Source of the DNA: Flavobacterium lutivivi
GTDB taxonomy: Bacteria; Bacteroidota; Bacteroidia; Flavobacteriales; Flavobacteriaceae
Reading direction: 5' to 3'
DNA: 64,000 nt
Assembly: GCF_014642275.1 (NCBI RefSeq)
Contig: NZ_BMIM01000004.1
Span: 1-64,000, forward strand
Part shown: positions 9,851 through 18,607 of the stretch, piece after piece
Layout of the letters: each line of letters starts with the position of its first letter
Position numbering within the stretch: position 1 is the first letter of the stretch
Notes under the pieces: generated by a model
What the model saw: the letters and a program-made list of their open reading frames with translations, nothing else
Database searches by the model: none
Told to the model about the DNA's origin: nothing
Position numbers and translations under genes: made by a program

Positions 9851-10892
9851 ATTCTTCTTCTTCAATCATGTTGGATTTTGAATAATTCCGCCATTTCTCA
9901 ATACAATCTTTCATGTCCTGAGGTAGTTCTGTATCAAACTTCATGAATTCTTTAGTAATTGGATGCTCAAAACCAAGTGTCTTGGCATGCAACGCCTGAC
10001 GAGGCAAAACTTTGAAACAATTTTCTACAAACTGTTTATATTTTGTAAAAGTTGTTCCTTTTAAAATTATATTTCCACCATAGCGTTCATCATTGAACAA
10101 TGGATGTCCAATGTATTTCATATGAACTCTAATTTGATGCGTTCTACCTGTTTCCAATTTACACGAAACTAGCGTTACATAACCAAATCTTTCCAATACT
10201 CTATAATGCGTTACAGCATGTTTTCCTTGACTTCCATCAGGATAAACATCCATTTGCATTCGGTCTTTGATATGTCTTGCAATATGTCCAGTGATTGTTC
10301 CTTCATCTTCCTTCACATTTCCCCAAACTAAAGCAATATATTCGCGCTCAGAAGTTTTTTCTTCAAATTGTTTGGCTAAATAATTCATTGCAAAATCTGT
10401 TTTGGCAATGACCAATAATCCAGATGTGTTTTTATCTATTCTGTGAACCAATCCAGGTCTTTCGCTAGAATTGAGTGGTAGATTTTCAAAATGATACGCT
10501 AGAGCATTCACCAATGTTCCTGTGTAGTTTCCGTGACCTGGATGAACGACTAATCCTGCTGGTTTATTTATCAGCAATAACGAGTCGTCTTCATAAACGA
10601 TGTCGAGAGGAATGTTCTCTGGAATTATATGGTTTTCAAATGGCGGATGCGATAGCATAACCCTAACCACATCAAACGGTTTTACTCTGTAGTTTGATTT
10701 AACAGGAATATCATTCACCCATATATTTCCATCTTCGGCAGCTTTTTGAATTTTGTTTCGAGTTGCGTTTTCAATAAGTTGCATCAAAAACTTATCTACG
10801 CGAAGTAACGATTGACCTTTTGGAGAAACGAATCTGTGATGTTCAAAAAATTCTTCTTCAAATTCAGAAGTATCGTCAATATTACTGTTCAT
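9849..10892 (-). CDS. rluD: RluA/RluD-family 23S rRNA pseudouridine synthase
   Basis: The protein has 347 residues: an acidic N-terminal tail, an S4 RNA-binding domain (about 25-95), then the RluA catalytic domain. The catalytic aspartate lies in GLVHRIDKNTSGLLV, and the ETGRTHQIRVHM motif is intact. Such enzymes isomerise uridines in 23S rRNA (RluD acts on helix 69 in E. coli). The exact target cannot be read from sequence, so the symbol is by best family fit. Its start overlaps the end of the upstream PASTA gene by 11 bp, implying coupled translation. Confidence 0.9.
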   Translation of the reverse strand: MNSNIDDTSEFEEEFFEHHRFVSPKGQSLLRVDKFLMQLIENATRNKIQKAAEDGNIWVNDIPVKSNYRVKPFDVVRVMLSHPPFENHIIPENIPLDIVYEDDSLLLINKPAGLVVHPGHGNYTGTLVNALAYHFENLPLNSSERPGLVHRIDKNTSGLLVIAKTDFAMNYLAKQFEEKTSEREYIALVWGNVKEDEGTITGHIARHIKDRMQMDVYPDGSQGKHAVTHYRVLERFGYVTLVSCKLETGRTHQIRVHMKYIGHPLFNDERYGGNIILKGTTFTKYKQFVENCFKVLPRQALHAKTLGFEHPITKEFMKFDTELPQDMKDCIEKWRNYSKSNMIEEEE

Positions 10893-11502
10893 GAACTGGC
10901 AAAATTTCGGTTGAATCTACAGCAGTAGAATCTAGTTCTGTCTCATCAAAAACAACTTTTCCATCGCCTAATACTAAATCTATTTTTGAAGATTTAAGTA
11001 CTTTTTCTCCTGCTTTTAATTTTCTACCATTCATTCTCATTTCGAGAACCATATCTTTACCTAAATAAGGTTTATATGTTATTTCTCCAGCTTTTAGACC
11101 AACAGCTTCTAATGTTGGAACAGCTTGTCTATACGTTTTTTCAACCAAATCTGGCAATGATACCATGGTAAATTTTTCGGCATTGATTTTAATGTAAATC
11201 TTTCTACCTTCTTTTACTTTAGAACCTGCTTTTGGTTCTTGATCAACTATGGTTAGTTTAGGAAACTCTGGTCTAAAATCTACAGTATCTAGAATGATAT
11301 AATCTAGTTTCATTTCATCTAGTTTTTCTTCTGCTTGCTCAGCGCTGAGTTTACTCAAATCGGGAACTACTATTTCTTGTCCATGTCTTGTTATGTATGT
11401 TATCCAATGAAAAAAAACATAGGAAACAACCGCAATTACTCCTAACGCAACTAGCATTTGCGCAAAAAAGACTTTACTGGTAAGATATTTTCGTAAACCC
11501 AT
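10882..11502 (-). CDS. PASTA-domain single-pass membrane protein
   Basis: I take the ATG at 11502 (MGLRKYLTSK) rather than an in-frame ATG 26 codons upstream: the extension is AT-rich and low-complexity, and a -7 box lies within it. The 206-residue product has one transmembrane helix (about 14-38) and then tandem PASTA domains with VPDLS and VSLPDLV starts. PASTA domains occur in penicillin-binding proteins and Ser/Thr kinases that sense peptidoglycan; no kinase or transpeptidase domain is present here. The gene is translationally coupled to rluD and divergent from ddl, which makes D-Ala-D-Ala for peptidoglycan. Confidence 0.88.
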   Translation of the reverse strand: MGLRKYLTSKVFFAQMLVALGVIAVVSYVFFHWITYITRHGQEIVVPDLSKLSAEQAEEKLDEMKLDYIILDTVDFRPEFPKLTIVDQEPKAGSKVKEGRKIYIKINAEKFTMVSLPDLVEKTYRQAVPTLEAVGLKAGEITYKPYLGKDMVLEMRMNGRKLKAGEKVLKSSKIDLVLGDGKVVFDETELDSTAVDSTEILPVHEQ

Positions 11503-11517
11503 AAAAATTATTTTACG

Positions 11518-11525
11518 CAAATATA
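11518..11525 (-). promoter_or_regulatory. -7 box for PASTA-rluD operon
   Basis: CAAATATA on the plus strand reads TATATTTG leftwards, an exact TAnnTTTG match, 15 nt before the chosen ATG at 11502. The surrounding ACGCAAATATA string recurs at the ung promoter (49059-49068). Confidence 0.6.
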
Positions 11526-11560
11526 TAAAAACATAAAGGTTATTAGTTTCAAAAAAAATG

Positions 11561-11568
11561 TAATTTTG
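11561..11568 (+). promoter_or_regulatory. -7 box for ddl-coaD
   Basis: TAATTTTG fits TAnnTTTG and lies 32 nt before the ddl ATG. It is about 40 bp from the opposing box of the PASTA gene, so the divergent promoters sit close together. Confidence 0.5.
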
Positions 11569-11600
11569 TTTAATAATCATAATCCAAATCTTTACAAAGT

Positions 11601-12578
11601 ATGAAAAATATAGCCATTATAATGGGTGGTTACTCTAGCGAATATCAAATTTCTCTCAAAAGTGGTAACGTGGTTTATCAATTTTTAGATAAAACAAAAT
11701 ATAATGGGTATCGTGTTCATATCTTCAAAGAAAAATGGGTTTATGTAGATGATGAAAATATTGAATTCCCTATTGACCGCAATGATTTTTCTGTAACTGT
11801 CAATGGCACAAAAATCACTTTTGATGGTGTTTTCAATGCCATTCACGGTACGCCTGGAGAAGACGGATTAATGCAAGCATATCTTGAATTATTAGGAATT
11901 CCTCAAAGCTCTTGCGACTATTATCAGGCAGCTTTAACTTTCAATAAAAGGGATTTGTTATCGGTTTTAAAACCCTATGGAATAAAAACAGCAACTTCTT
12001 ATTACCTCAATCAAGGAGATAAAATTGATGAAGATGAAATTATCAATAAAGTAGGTTTGCCTTGTTTTGTTAAACCCAATAAATCTGGTTCAAGTTTTGG
12101 TATTTCAAAAGTTAAAACCAAAGATGAGCTAGACTATGCAATTGTCAATGCTTACAAAGAAGACAACGAAATAATTATAGAGAGTTTTCTTGATGGAACA
12201 GAAGTTTCTGTTGGTGTAATTAATTATCAAGGAGAAATAACTGTTTTGCCCATTACAGAAATAGTTTCGGAAAATGATTTCTTTGACTATGAAGCTAAAT
12301 ATTTAGGAAAATCACAAGAGATAACTCCTGCTCGAATTTCTGACGAAATGACTGCAAAAGTAAGTGCTGTAGCCAAAAGAGTTTATGAAGTACTGAAAAT
12401 GACTGGTTTTTCTAGAAGTGAATATATAATTGTAAACGGTGAACCACATTTGTTGGAAGTAAATACAATTCCCGGATTAACCACAGAAAGCCTAATACCA
12501 CAACAAGCAAAAGCAGCAGGTATTTCATTGACAGATTTATTTTCAAATGCTATTGAATTAGCTCTAAGCAAAAAATAA
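11601..12578 (+). CDS. ddl: D-alanine--D-alanine ligase
   Basis: The 325-residue ATP-grasp enzyme joins two D-alanines for the peptidoglycan precursor. The N-terminal IIMGGYSSEYQISLKSG, the HGTPGEDG loop, LPCFVKPNKSGSSFGI (ATP-grasp) and the C-terminal LLEVNTIPGLT metal-binding segment are all present. Its stop codon shares a base with the coaD start (TAATG), so the two are translationally coupled. It is divergent from a PASTA protein, another cell-wall-related gene. Confidence 0.97.
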   Translation: MKNIAIIMGGYSSEYQISLKSGNVVYQFLDKTKYNGYRVHIFKEKWVYVDDENIEFPIDRNDFSVTVNGTKITFDGVFNAIHGTPGEDGLMQAYLELLGIPQSSCDYYQAALTFNKRDLLSVLKPYGIKTATSYYLNQGDKIDEDEIINKVGLPCFVKPNKSGSSFGISKVKTKDELDYAIVNAYKEDNEIIIESFLDGTEVSVGVINYQGEITVLPITEIVSENDFFDYEAKYLGKSQEITPARISDEMTAKVSAVAKRVYEVLKMTGFSRSEYIIVNGEPHLLEVNTIPGLTTESLIPQQAKAAGISLTDLFSNAIELALSKK

Positions 12579-13039
12579 TGAATAGAAAAGCAATATTTCC
12601 AGGTTCATTTGATCCCATAACTCTTGGGCATTATGATATTATAAAAAGAGGTATTTCATTGTTTGACGAAGTGATTGTTGCTATCGGTATCAACGCTGAT
12701 AAGAAATATATGTTTTCATTAGAACAAAGAAAAAAATTTATTGAAGAAGCTTTCAAAGACGAGCCAAAAGTTAAAGTGATTACCTATCAAGGATTAACAA
12801 TTGATTTGTGTAAAAAAGAAAATGCCGATTTTATACTAAGAGGTTTGCGTAACCCAGCTGATTTCGAATTTGAAAAAGCAATTGCTCACACGAATAGAAA
12901 ATTATCAAAAATAGAAACCGTCTTTTTGTTGACTGCTTCAAAAACATCCTACATTAGCTCAAGCATCGTTAGAGATGTGCTTCGCAACGGTGGTGATATT
13001 TCTGAACTTGTCCCCGATTCTGTTATGAAATTGAAATAA
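12578..13039 (+). CDS. coaD: Phosphopantetheine adenylyltransferase
   Basis: At 153 residues this is standard CoaD. It begins with the nucleotidyltransferase signature FPGSFDPITLGHYDII (T/HxGH-type motif) and contains ILRGLRNPADFEFE and SSIVRDV near the end. It makes dephospho-CoA from 4'-phosphopantetheine and ATP. The start overlaps the ddl stop by one base. It converges on the NUDIX gene with no gap, and I see no hairpin terminator there. Confidence 0.97.
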   Translation: MNRKAIFPGSFDPITLGHYDIIKRGISLFDEVIVAIGINADKKYMFSLEQRKKFIEEAFKDEPKVKVITYQGLTIDLCKKENADFILRGLRNPADFEFEKAIAHTNRKLSKIETVFLLTASKTSYISSSIVRDVLRNGGDISELVPDSVMKLK

Positions 13040-13645
13040 TCAATCTTTCAACATTTTTTCTTCCTCAAAAAGCAACTTGATATTTTCATAAGAGTTTTTC
13101 AAAGCAACTGGAATTTCTTCTGGCTTGAGCCATACCGCTTTTTCAATTCCTTCTTTTTCCTGAGGTGTTAATGTTCCTTCATAGGATGAAGTCATCTCGA
13201 ACCAATGTGTAATTTTCAATTTAAACTTTCCGTTTCTTCTAAAAACGTGGTAGGTTTTTTGTAGTTTTCTTACAATTTTAAGTTCGCTAACTCCTGTTTC
13301 TTCTTCGACTTCTCTAATTGCAGTATGCTCTATATCTTCATTTTTTTCAATTCCACCTTTTGGCAAATCCCATTTTCCGTTTCTAAAAATAAAAAGTACT
13401 TCTCCTTTTTTGTTATAAACCAATCCGCCACCAGCTTTTGCTACCGGAATTTTCTCTTTCAGCTTTTTTAAAATAACTTTTTCATCAGGATAGTAAAGAG
13501 ATGCTTTTTGAATTTTATTCTTAAACATTTTTACAATGAGTTGCTCAATGTCAATACTTTCCAATAAAAACAATTGAAAATCGGTTTCCTTTTCAATGGC
13601 ATTGGTCAAAAAAAGTGGTTTTTCGTTGACAAAAACTTTATACAT
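13040..13645 (-). CDS. NUDIX hydrolase
   Basis: I choose the ATG at 13645 (MYKVFVNEKPLFLT), which removes nine residues of a longer frame that would run into pyrE; the product is then 201 residues. The NUDIX box is intact: GGIEKNEDIEHTAIREVEEETG, with the preceding GKWDLPKGG. An N-terminal region of about 85 residues precedes the NUDIX fold. The substrate is unknown; the family cleaves nucleoside diphosphates linked to other moieties. The start codon is only 7 bp from that of divergent pyrE, so its promoter must lie inside the pyrE coding region. Confidence 0.9.
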   Translation of the reverse strand: MYKVFVNEKPLFLTNAIEKETDFQLFLLESIDIEQLIVKMFKNKIQKASLYYPDEKVILKKLKEKIPVAKAGGGLVYNKKGEVLFIFRNGKWDLPKGGIEKNEDIEHTAIREVEEETGVSELKIVRKLQKTYHVFRRNGKFKLKITHWFEMTSSYEGTLTPQEKEGIEKAVWLKPEEIPVALKNSYENIKLLFEEEKMLKD

Positions 13646-13648
13646 TTG
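13641..13648 (+). promoter_or_regulatory. -7 box abutting pyrE start
   Basis: TACATTTG matches TAnnTTTG and ends 4 nt before the pyrE ATG at 13653. It also overlaps the first codon of the divergent NUDIX gene. If used, transcription would begin at or within a few bases of the ATG, giving a leaderless pyrE mRNA. No correctly spaced TTG is seen upstream. Confidence 0.45.
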
Positions 13649-13652
13649 CAAT

Positions 13653-14297
13653 ATGATTTTTAATAAAGACACAGCCGAAAAAACAGCCGAATTGCTTTTA
13701 CAAATAAACGCAATAAAATTAAATCCAAAAAATCCTTTTTCTTGGGCTTCTGGATGGAAATCTCCAATTTATTGCGACAATAGACTAACACTCTCATTTC
13801 CAGCGATTAGAAATTACATTAGAGAGGAATTTTCAAGAAATATTGAGAAAAAATTCGGTAAACCAGATGTTATTGCAGGTGTAGCAACAGGAGCAATTGG
13901 CATCGGAATTCTAGTGGCAGAGTATATGGGTTTGCCTTTTGTATATGTACGTCCAGAGCCAAAAAAACATGGAAGACAAAACCAAATTGAAGGTTTTATA
14001 CAAAAAGGTCAAAACGTAGTAGTTGTCGAAGACTTGATAAGCACAGGAAATAGCAGTTTGATGGCTGTTGAAGCTTTGAAAGAAGCCGAAGTACATGTAA
14101 AAGGAATGGTTGCTATTTTTTCTTATGGATTTCAAGTAGCCGAAGAAAATTTTAAAAATGCAAATGTTGAGCTTTTCACATTATCAAATTATGAAAACCT
14201 ACTTCATCTAGCTGTTAGCAAAAATTATATTAACGAAGAAGAATTACAAACCCTTCAAGAATGGCGATTAAACCCAAGTGAATGGAATGCTAAATAA
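13653..14297 (+). CDS. pyrE: Orotate phosphoribosyltransferase
   Basis: The start at MIFNKDTAEKTAELL gives 214 residues, the normal length. An upstream in-frame ATG at 13596 would extend it through the divergent NUDIX gene and is rejected. The PRPP-binding motif VVVVEDLISTGNSSL and the orotate-side loop RPEPKKHGRQN are clear. The enzyme makes orotidine 5'-phosphate from orotate and PRPP in pyrimidine synthesis. An SRPBCC gene follows after 11 nt, probably in the same transcript, which ends at a strong hairpin. Confidence 0.96.
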   Translation: MIFNKDTAEKTAELLLQINAIKLNPKNPFSWASGWKSPIYCDNRLTLSFPAIRNYIREEFSRNIEKKFGKPDVIAGVATGAIGIGILVAEYMGLPFVYVRPEPKKHGRQNQIEGFIQKGQNVVVVEDLISTGNSSLMAVEALKEAEVHVKGMVAIFSYGFQVAEENFKNANVELFTLSNYENLLHLAVSKNYINEEELQTLQEWRLNPSEWNAK

Positions 14298-14308
14298 AAA
14301 AACAATTT

Positions 14309-14701
14309 ATGAAATTAGAAAGCCCAAAAGTTTTAGTAAACAATAGTCAAGAATATATTTTCAATGCCTTGTCTGACGTTAAAAATTTTGAAAAATTAAT
14401 GCCTGATACCATTGCAAAATTTGAAGTATTAGGTGATGATATTTTCAATTTTGGATTAAAAGGCATGCCCGAAATAAAACTAAGATTAAAAGAAGGTGTT
14501 CCTCATTCTAGAGTAAACCTTGCTGCAGCTAGTGATAAACTGCCATTTACTCTAGTTGCTGATTTAAACAAGGTTTCTGATAACTCAACAGAAGTTCAAC
14601 TTTTTTTTGATGGTGAATTCAACCCGATGATGGCAATGATGATTAAAGGTCCAATATCAAAATTTATTGAAACCTTAGCCGAGAATATGAATAAGTTATA
14701 A
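14309..14701 (+). CDS. SRPBCC-fold protein
   Basis: This 130-residue protein looks like a small START/Bet v1-like (SRPBCC) polypeptide: an N-terminal strand, a helix NSQEYIFNALSDVKNFEKLMP, and a C-terminal helix ISKFIETLAENMNKL. The fold binds hydrophobic ligands in other family members; no ligand or reaction can be assigned. It is 11 nt behind pyrE, so it is probably cotranscribed, but its link to pyrimidine synthesis is unknown. There is no signal peptide. Confidence 0.75.
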   Translation: MKLESPKVLVNNSQEYIFNALSDVKNFEKLMPDTIAKFEVLGDDIFNFGLKGMPEIKLRLKEGVPHSRVNLAAASDKLPFTLVADLNKVSDNSTEVQLFFDGEFNPMMAMMIKGPISKFIETLAENMNKL

Positions 14702-14704
14702 AAT

Positions 14705-14734
14705 AAAAAAGCCGTTTTAAAACGGCTTTTTTTT
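14705..14734. terminator. Terminator between the pyrE unit and the LtaS-like gene
   Basis: The perfect stem AAAGCCGTTTT/AAAACGGCTTT is flanked by A and T runs, lies between convergent genes, and can act on both strands. Confidence 0.9.
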
Positions 14735-16658
14735 ATTTAATAGTTGTCAATCTTTTATCGATAATCCGTTCCATGTAATCTTGAACAAAAGCTTTGCAGC
14801 GTTTTTCCAAAACATTCATTTCGGTATTTCTATGATTGATGAGATTGTGTTCCATTGCTTTGTCATTTTTATCATAGAACCCAACAGCTTTTGTTCCATC
14901 AAAAGTACAAATGTAATTTCCACTCATAAATTGATAAACGTTAGCTGAATATTTTACCACAAATGGTGCAACTGTATCATCACCTATCAAACTCCTACCC
15001 CAACTCCTAAAAGGTTTTTTGTAGCCAATCATATCGAGTAATGTTGGGTAAATATCTATTTGTTGAGCCCAATCAGTATTTACTCCTTTATATTTTTCGT
15101 TTGGAGTGTAAAACAATATAGGCACAGTATGTTTGTTGAATTCTTTCTTATACTCATCATAGGCAATCGTATTACAATGGTCAGCCACAAAAACAAAAAT
15201 AGTATTGTTGTACCAAGGTTGTTTTTTTGCAGTTGCAAAAAATTGTTTCAGAGCATAATCAGTATATCCTATCGATTCATGAATATTCACTGTTCCTTTT
15301 GGAAATTTGTTTTTATATTTCTCAGGAACTTTATAAGGTTCATGTGATGAAACAGAGAATAAAGTTGCCATAAAAGGTTGCTTCTTTGTTGTTAGTGTTT
15401 TACTAAAAAACTGAAAGAAAGGTTCATCCCATATTCCCCATACGCCATCAAAATCCTCATCATTATTATATTCTGTTTTCCCATAATAATGATTGTAACC
15501 CAATATATTCCCAAAACCTAAAAACCCCATTGAGCCATTTGGTGCGCCATGAAAAAAAGAAGTATCATATCCTTCACTTTGCAAAGTAGAAACAAGCGAT
15601 TCTATTTTTTGTTTAGGATAAGGCGACGAAGTAAACGCATCTTTAAACGAAGGTATTCCAGAGATTACTGATGACATACCGTGAATAGATTTCCAACCAT
15701 TAGCATAAGCATTTGTGAAAATCAAACTATGATTGGCCAACGAGTCTACAAATGGAGTATAGCTAGTAAAGTTGGGAATCTTTGTGCCTTTGTTGAAAGC
15801 GCCACTATATTCTCTACCAAAACTTTCTAAAATAAAAATTACAATATTAGGTTTTGTCGAGGGATTATTAGAATACTGTTTTATTGGATGTAGCAAAGCA
15901 TCAACTTCTTCCTTTGGTAAAAGATGTACTTTTTTGAACGAATTAGTATTCCATGTTCTTATAATGGCAAATGGCGTGTTGAGAACTACATCTGCTTGTC
16001 CAGAGTTTTTCACATATCTGCTGGCATCAAGAATGTTTATTGGTCGAGTACTTTTCTTAAAATCGCCTCTAATTCCTCCTATGCACAATACAGCTATTAG
16101 CAAAAAACCAACAATAGATGTACCATAATATTTTGCAGAACTTTTTTCGTGAACAGTATGTATTTTATAGGATTTATAAAGTTTTATCCAAATGTAACTT
16201 GCCACAAAAAAAAGTAAAAACACATGCCAATAATTGGTCAGAAAGTTCCAAAGCAACAACCCTTTATTCGACTCGTTTTCAAGTGTATCGAGCGAAGCGC
16301 GTGTGCTTCGGCTAAAAGTATATCGATAATATATAAAGTCAATAAAATTGGTGGCATACATCAACAAATTAGTAGCAAAATAAAGGTAGAAAAGGAATTT
16401 TTGATAGCCTTTGTTTGTGTTCTTTAAAACAGGAATTATAGAAAAAACTATAAACAATGCATTGGTGTATAAAATTGTAGTAGTATCAAAAGCCAATCCG
16501 TGAAACGACAACGATATAAACTCCCAAATACCATCAATTTTTATCAATCCGCTGTTATAGCTATAAAAAAGTATTCGAGCAATCATATAGAAAAAATATG
16601 CCAACAATATTCTATAGAATAATGCTTTGTATTCTTTGTATCGCGGAAACTTGTGCAT
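14733..16658 (-). CDS. LtaS/sulfatase-superfamily membrane phosphotransferase
   Basis: With the ATG at 16658 (MHKFPRYKEY) the product is 641 residues: about five N-terminal transmembrane helices (to about 200), then an extracytoplasmic alkaline-phosphatase-superfamily domain. Metal-ligand motifs are visible: VIFILESFGREY, SVSSHEPY and FVADHCNT. At the usual catalytic Thr/Ser position the sequence reads NGWKSIHGMSS, so a Ser is the likely nucleophile. The family includes lipoteichoic acid synthase and phosphoglycerol or phosphoethanolamine transferases. A Gram-negative flavobacterium has no lipoteichoic acid, so the acceptor is probably an envelope glycan or lipid (inference). An upstream ATG at 16697 is less likely because a -7 box lies between the two. 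Confidence 0.85.
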   Translation of the reverse strand: MHKFPRYKEYKALFYRILLAYFFYMIARILFYSYNSGLIKIDGIWEFISLSFHGLAFDTTTILYTNALFIVFSIIPVLKNTNKGYQKFLFYLYFATNLLMYATNFIDFIYYRYTFSRSTRASLDTLENESNKGLLLWNFLTNYWHVFLLFFVASYIWIKLYKSYKIHTVHEKSSAKYYGTSIVGFLLIAVLCIGGIRGDFKKSTRPINILDASRYVKNSGQADVVLNTPFAIIRTWNTNSFKKVHLLPKEEVDALLHPIKQYSNNPSTKPNIVIFILESFGREYSGAFNKGTKIPNFTSYTPFVDSLANHSLIFTNAYANGWKSIHGMSSVISGIPSFKDAFTSSPYPKQKIESLVSTLQSEGYDTSFFHGAPNGSMGFLGFGNILGYNHYYGKTEYNNDEDFDGVWGIWDEPFFQFFSKTLTTKKQPFMATLFSVSSHEPYKVPEKYKNKFPKGTVNIHESIGYTDYALKQFFATAKKQPWYNNTIFVFVADHCNTIAYDEYKKEFNKHTVPILFYTPNEKYKGVNTDWAQQIDIYPTLLDMIGYKKPFRSWGRSLIGDDTVAPFVVKYSANVYQFMSGNYICTFDGTKAVGFYDKNDKAMEHNLINHRNTEMNVLEKRCKAFVQDYMERIIDKRLTTIK

Positions 16659-16673
16659 AAATTTATTTTTGTG

Positions 16674-16681
16674 CAAAACTA
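16674..16681 (-). promoter_or_regulatory. -7 box for the LtaS-like gene
   Basis: CAAAACTA on the plus strand reads TAGTTTTG leftwards, an exact TAnnTTTG match, 15 nt before the ATG at 16658. It supports choosing the shorter start. Confidence 0.55.
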
Positions 16682-16768
16682 CATATTTAAGCCTCAAATT
16701 TTATAATATCAAAAATAATATTGTGTTTATTTGCAATATTGATTAATTTGCAAAAAAAACGAATACCA

Positions 16769-18541
16769 ATGTTATCTATCACTAGACTTTTTGATTTTCC
16801 TTATTACCAACTTGAAAAAAATAATATTCAAGATTGCTTGGTCACAAAATATCAAGGTGAATGGATAAAAACGTCCACTCAGGAATACATTGATAAAGCC
16901 AATGCAATATCGAGAGCTTTGCTACGATTGGGTGTTGAAAAAAATGATAAAATCGCTATCATTTCTTCCAACAATAGAACCGAATGGAACATCATGGACA
17001 TAGGTGTTTTGCAAACTGGTGCACAAACAGTTCCTATCTATCCTACTATTTCTGAAAAAGAATATGAATATATTTTTAATCACAGCGAATCTAAATACTG
17101 CTTTGTTTCTGATGAAGAAGTTCTGAGAAAAGTACTTGCCATTAGAGCTAATGTTCCAAAACTAGTAGAAGTATATTCATTTAACGAAATACCTGGTTGC
17201 AAAAACTGGAAAGAACTATTAGAACTTGGTAGTGATACTTCTAACCAAGATGTGGTAGAAGACAGAAAGAATCATGTAAAAACTGATGAACTTGCTACCA
17301 TCATTTACACATCTGGTACAACAGGAACACCAAAAGGTGTAATGCTATCACACAAAAACATAGTTTCAAATGTATTAGATAGTGCTCCAAGAATTCCTTT
17401 TAAAGAAAGTTCGAGCAAAGCATTGAGTTTCCTTCCTGTTTGTCACATTTTTGAACGAATGATACTCTACATCTATCAATATTATTCAGTTTCAATATAT
17501 TTTGCCGAAAGTATTGATAAACTTTCCGATAATATAAAAGAAGTAAAACCAACAGTTTTCACAGTAGTTCCAAGACTTCTTGAAAAAGTGTATGACAAAA
17601 TAGTTACCAAAGGTGAAGAGCTAACAGGATTTAAAAAGAAATTGTTCTTTTGGGCTTTAGATTTAGGTTTAAAATATGAACCTTATGGCAAAAATGGTTT
17701 TTGGTATGAAACCAAATTAAGTCTTGCTCGAAAATTAATTTTCAGTAAATGGAAAGATGGATTAGGTGGTAATTTAACTTTGATGGTATCAGGAAGTGCG
17801 CCACTTCAACACAGATTGATAAGAGTTTTTGCAGCTGCTGGAATGCCTGTTATGGAAGGTTACGGATTAACCGAAACATCACCTGTAATTTCTGTTAACG
17901 ATGTTAGAAACTTTGGTTTCAGAATAGGAACTGTTGGAAAACCAATTCAAAATTTAGAAGTAAAAATTGCCGAAGACGGCGAAATCTTGTGTAAAGGTCC
18001 AAATGTAATGATGGGTTATTACAAAAATGAAGAACTGACAAATGAAGTACTGAAAGACAACTATTTTTATACAGGTGATATTGGTGAAATTGACCAAGAT
18101 GGTTTCTTGAGAATTACCGATAGAAAAAAAGAAATGTTCAAAACCTCTGGAGGAAAATATGTTGCTCCACAGATGATTGAAAACACCATGAAACAATCAT
18201 TGTTTATTGAGCAAATGATGGTTATAGGCGAAGGCGAAAAAATGCCAGCTGCTTTCATTCAACCCAATTATGATTACCTTAAAGATTGGGCTGCCAAAGA
18301 AGGTGTAGATATTGGAGATTTGCATGAGGAAATTTGCGTCAATCCACTTGTAATCAATTTATTCCAAAAAGAAATAGATCGCTACAACGAACAATTTGGT
18401 CATTGGGAACAAGTCAAAAAATTTGAATTAACACCCGATGTTTGGAGCATTGATGGTGGCGAGCTTACACCTACATTAAAGTTGAAAAGAAAGGTTATCA
18501 AGGAAAAGTATAAAAAACTTTATGATAAGATTTATTCGTAA
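16769..18541 (+). CDS. Long-chain fatty-acid--CoA ligase (AMP-binding)
   Basis: The start at MLSITRLFDF gives 590 residues, about the size of bacterial and plant-type long-chain acyl-CoA synthetases. The ATP/AMP signature YTSGTTGTPKGV is at about residue 180, EGYGLTETSP in the middle, and the hinge YTGDIGEIDQDGFLRITDRKKE near the C-terminus. It activates fatty acids to acyl-CoA via acyl-adenylate for lipid synthesis or degradation. An upstream ATG at 16721 adds an unrelated hydrophobic stretch and is rejected. It is divergent from the LtaS-like gene and ends at a terminator. Confidence 0.93.
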   Translation: MLSITRLFDFPYYQLEKNNIQDCLVTKYQGEWIKTSTQEYIDKANAISRALLRLGVEKNDKIAIISSNNRTEWNIMDIGVLQTGAQTVPIYPTISEKEYEYIFNHSESKYCFVSDEEVLRKVLAIRANVPKLVEVYSFNEIPGCKNWKELLELGSDTSNQDVVEDRKNHVKTDELATIIYTSGTTGTPKGVMLSHKNIVSNVLDSAPRIPFKESSSKALSFLPVCHIFERMILYIYQYYSVSIYFAESIDKLSDNIKEVKPTVFTVVPRLLEKVYDKIVTKGEELTGFKKKLFFWALDLGLKYEPYGKNGFWYETKLSLARKLIFSKWKDGLGGNLTLMVSGSAPLQHRLIRVFAAAGMPVMEGYGLTETSPVISVNDVRNFGFRIGTVGKPIQNLEVKIAEDGEILCKGPNVMMGYYKNEELTNEVLKDNYFYTGDIGEIDQDGFLRITDRKKEMFKTSGGKYVAPQMIENTMKQSLFIEQMMVIGEGEKMPAAFIQPNYDYLKDWAAKEGVDIGDLHEEICVNPLVINLFQKEIDRYNEQFGHWEQVKKFELTPDVWSIDGGELTPTLKLKRKVIKEKYKKLYDKIYS

Positions 18542-18567
18542 CTATTATTTTGAATATTCTTTAAAAT

Positions 18568-18600
18568 AAAAACCACGATTACATCTCGTGGTTTTTATTT
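18568..18600. terminator. Terminator between the acyl-CoA ligase and adhesin genes
   Basis: An AAAAACCACGA/TCGTGGTTTTT stem with a 7-nt loop lies between convergent genes. A and T runs flank it, so it can act in both directions. Confidence 0.85.
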
Positions 18601-18607
18601 AATTAAA

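Noticed and set aside
16260-16320. Possible REP element (GAGCGAAGCGCGTG) inside the LtaS-like gene
   Set aside because: It reads in frame as part of a plausible conserved segment (TFSRSTRASLDT) and does not match the REP at 63334.
16721-16768. Earlier start for the acyl-CoA ligase
   Set aside because: The extra 16 residues are not family-like; MLSITRLFDF is a more natural start.
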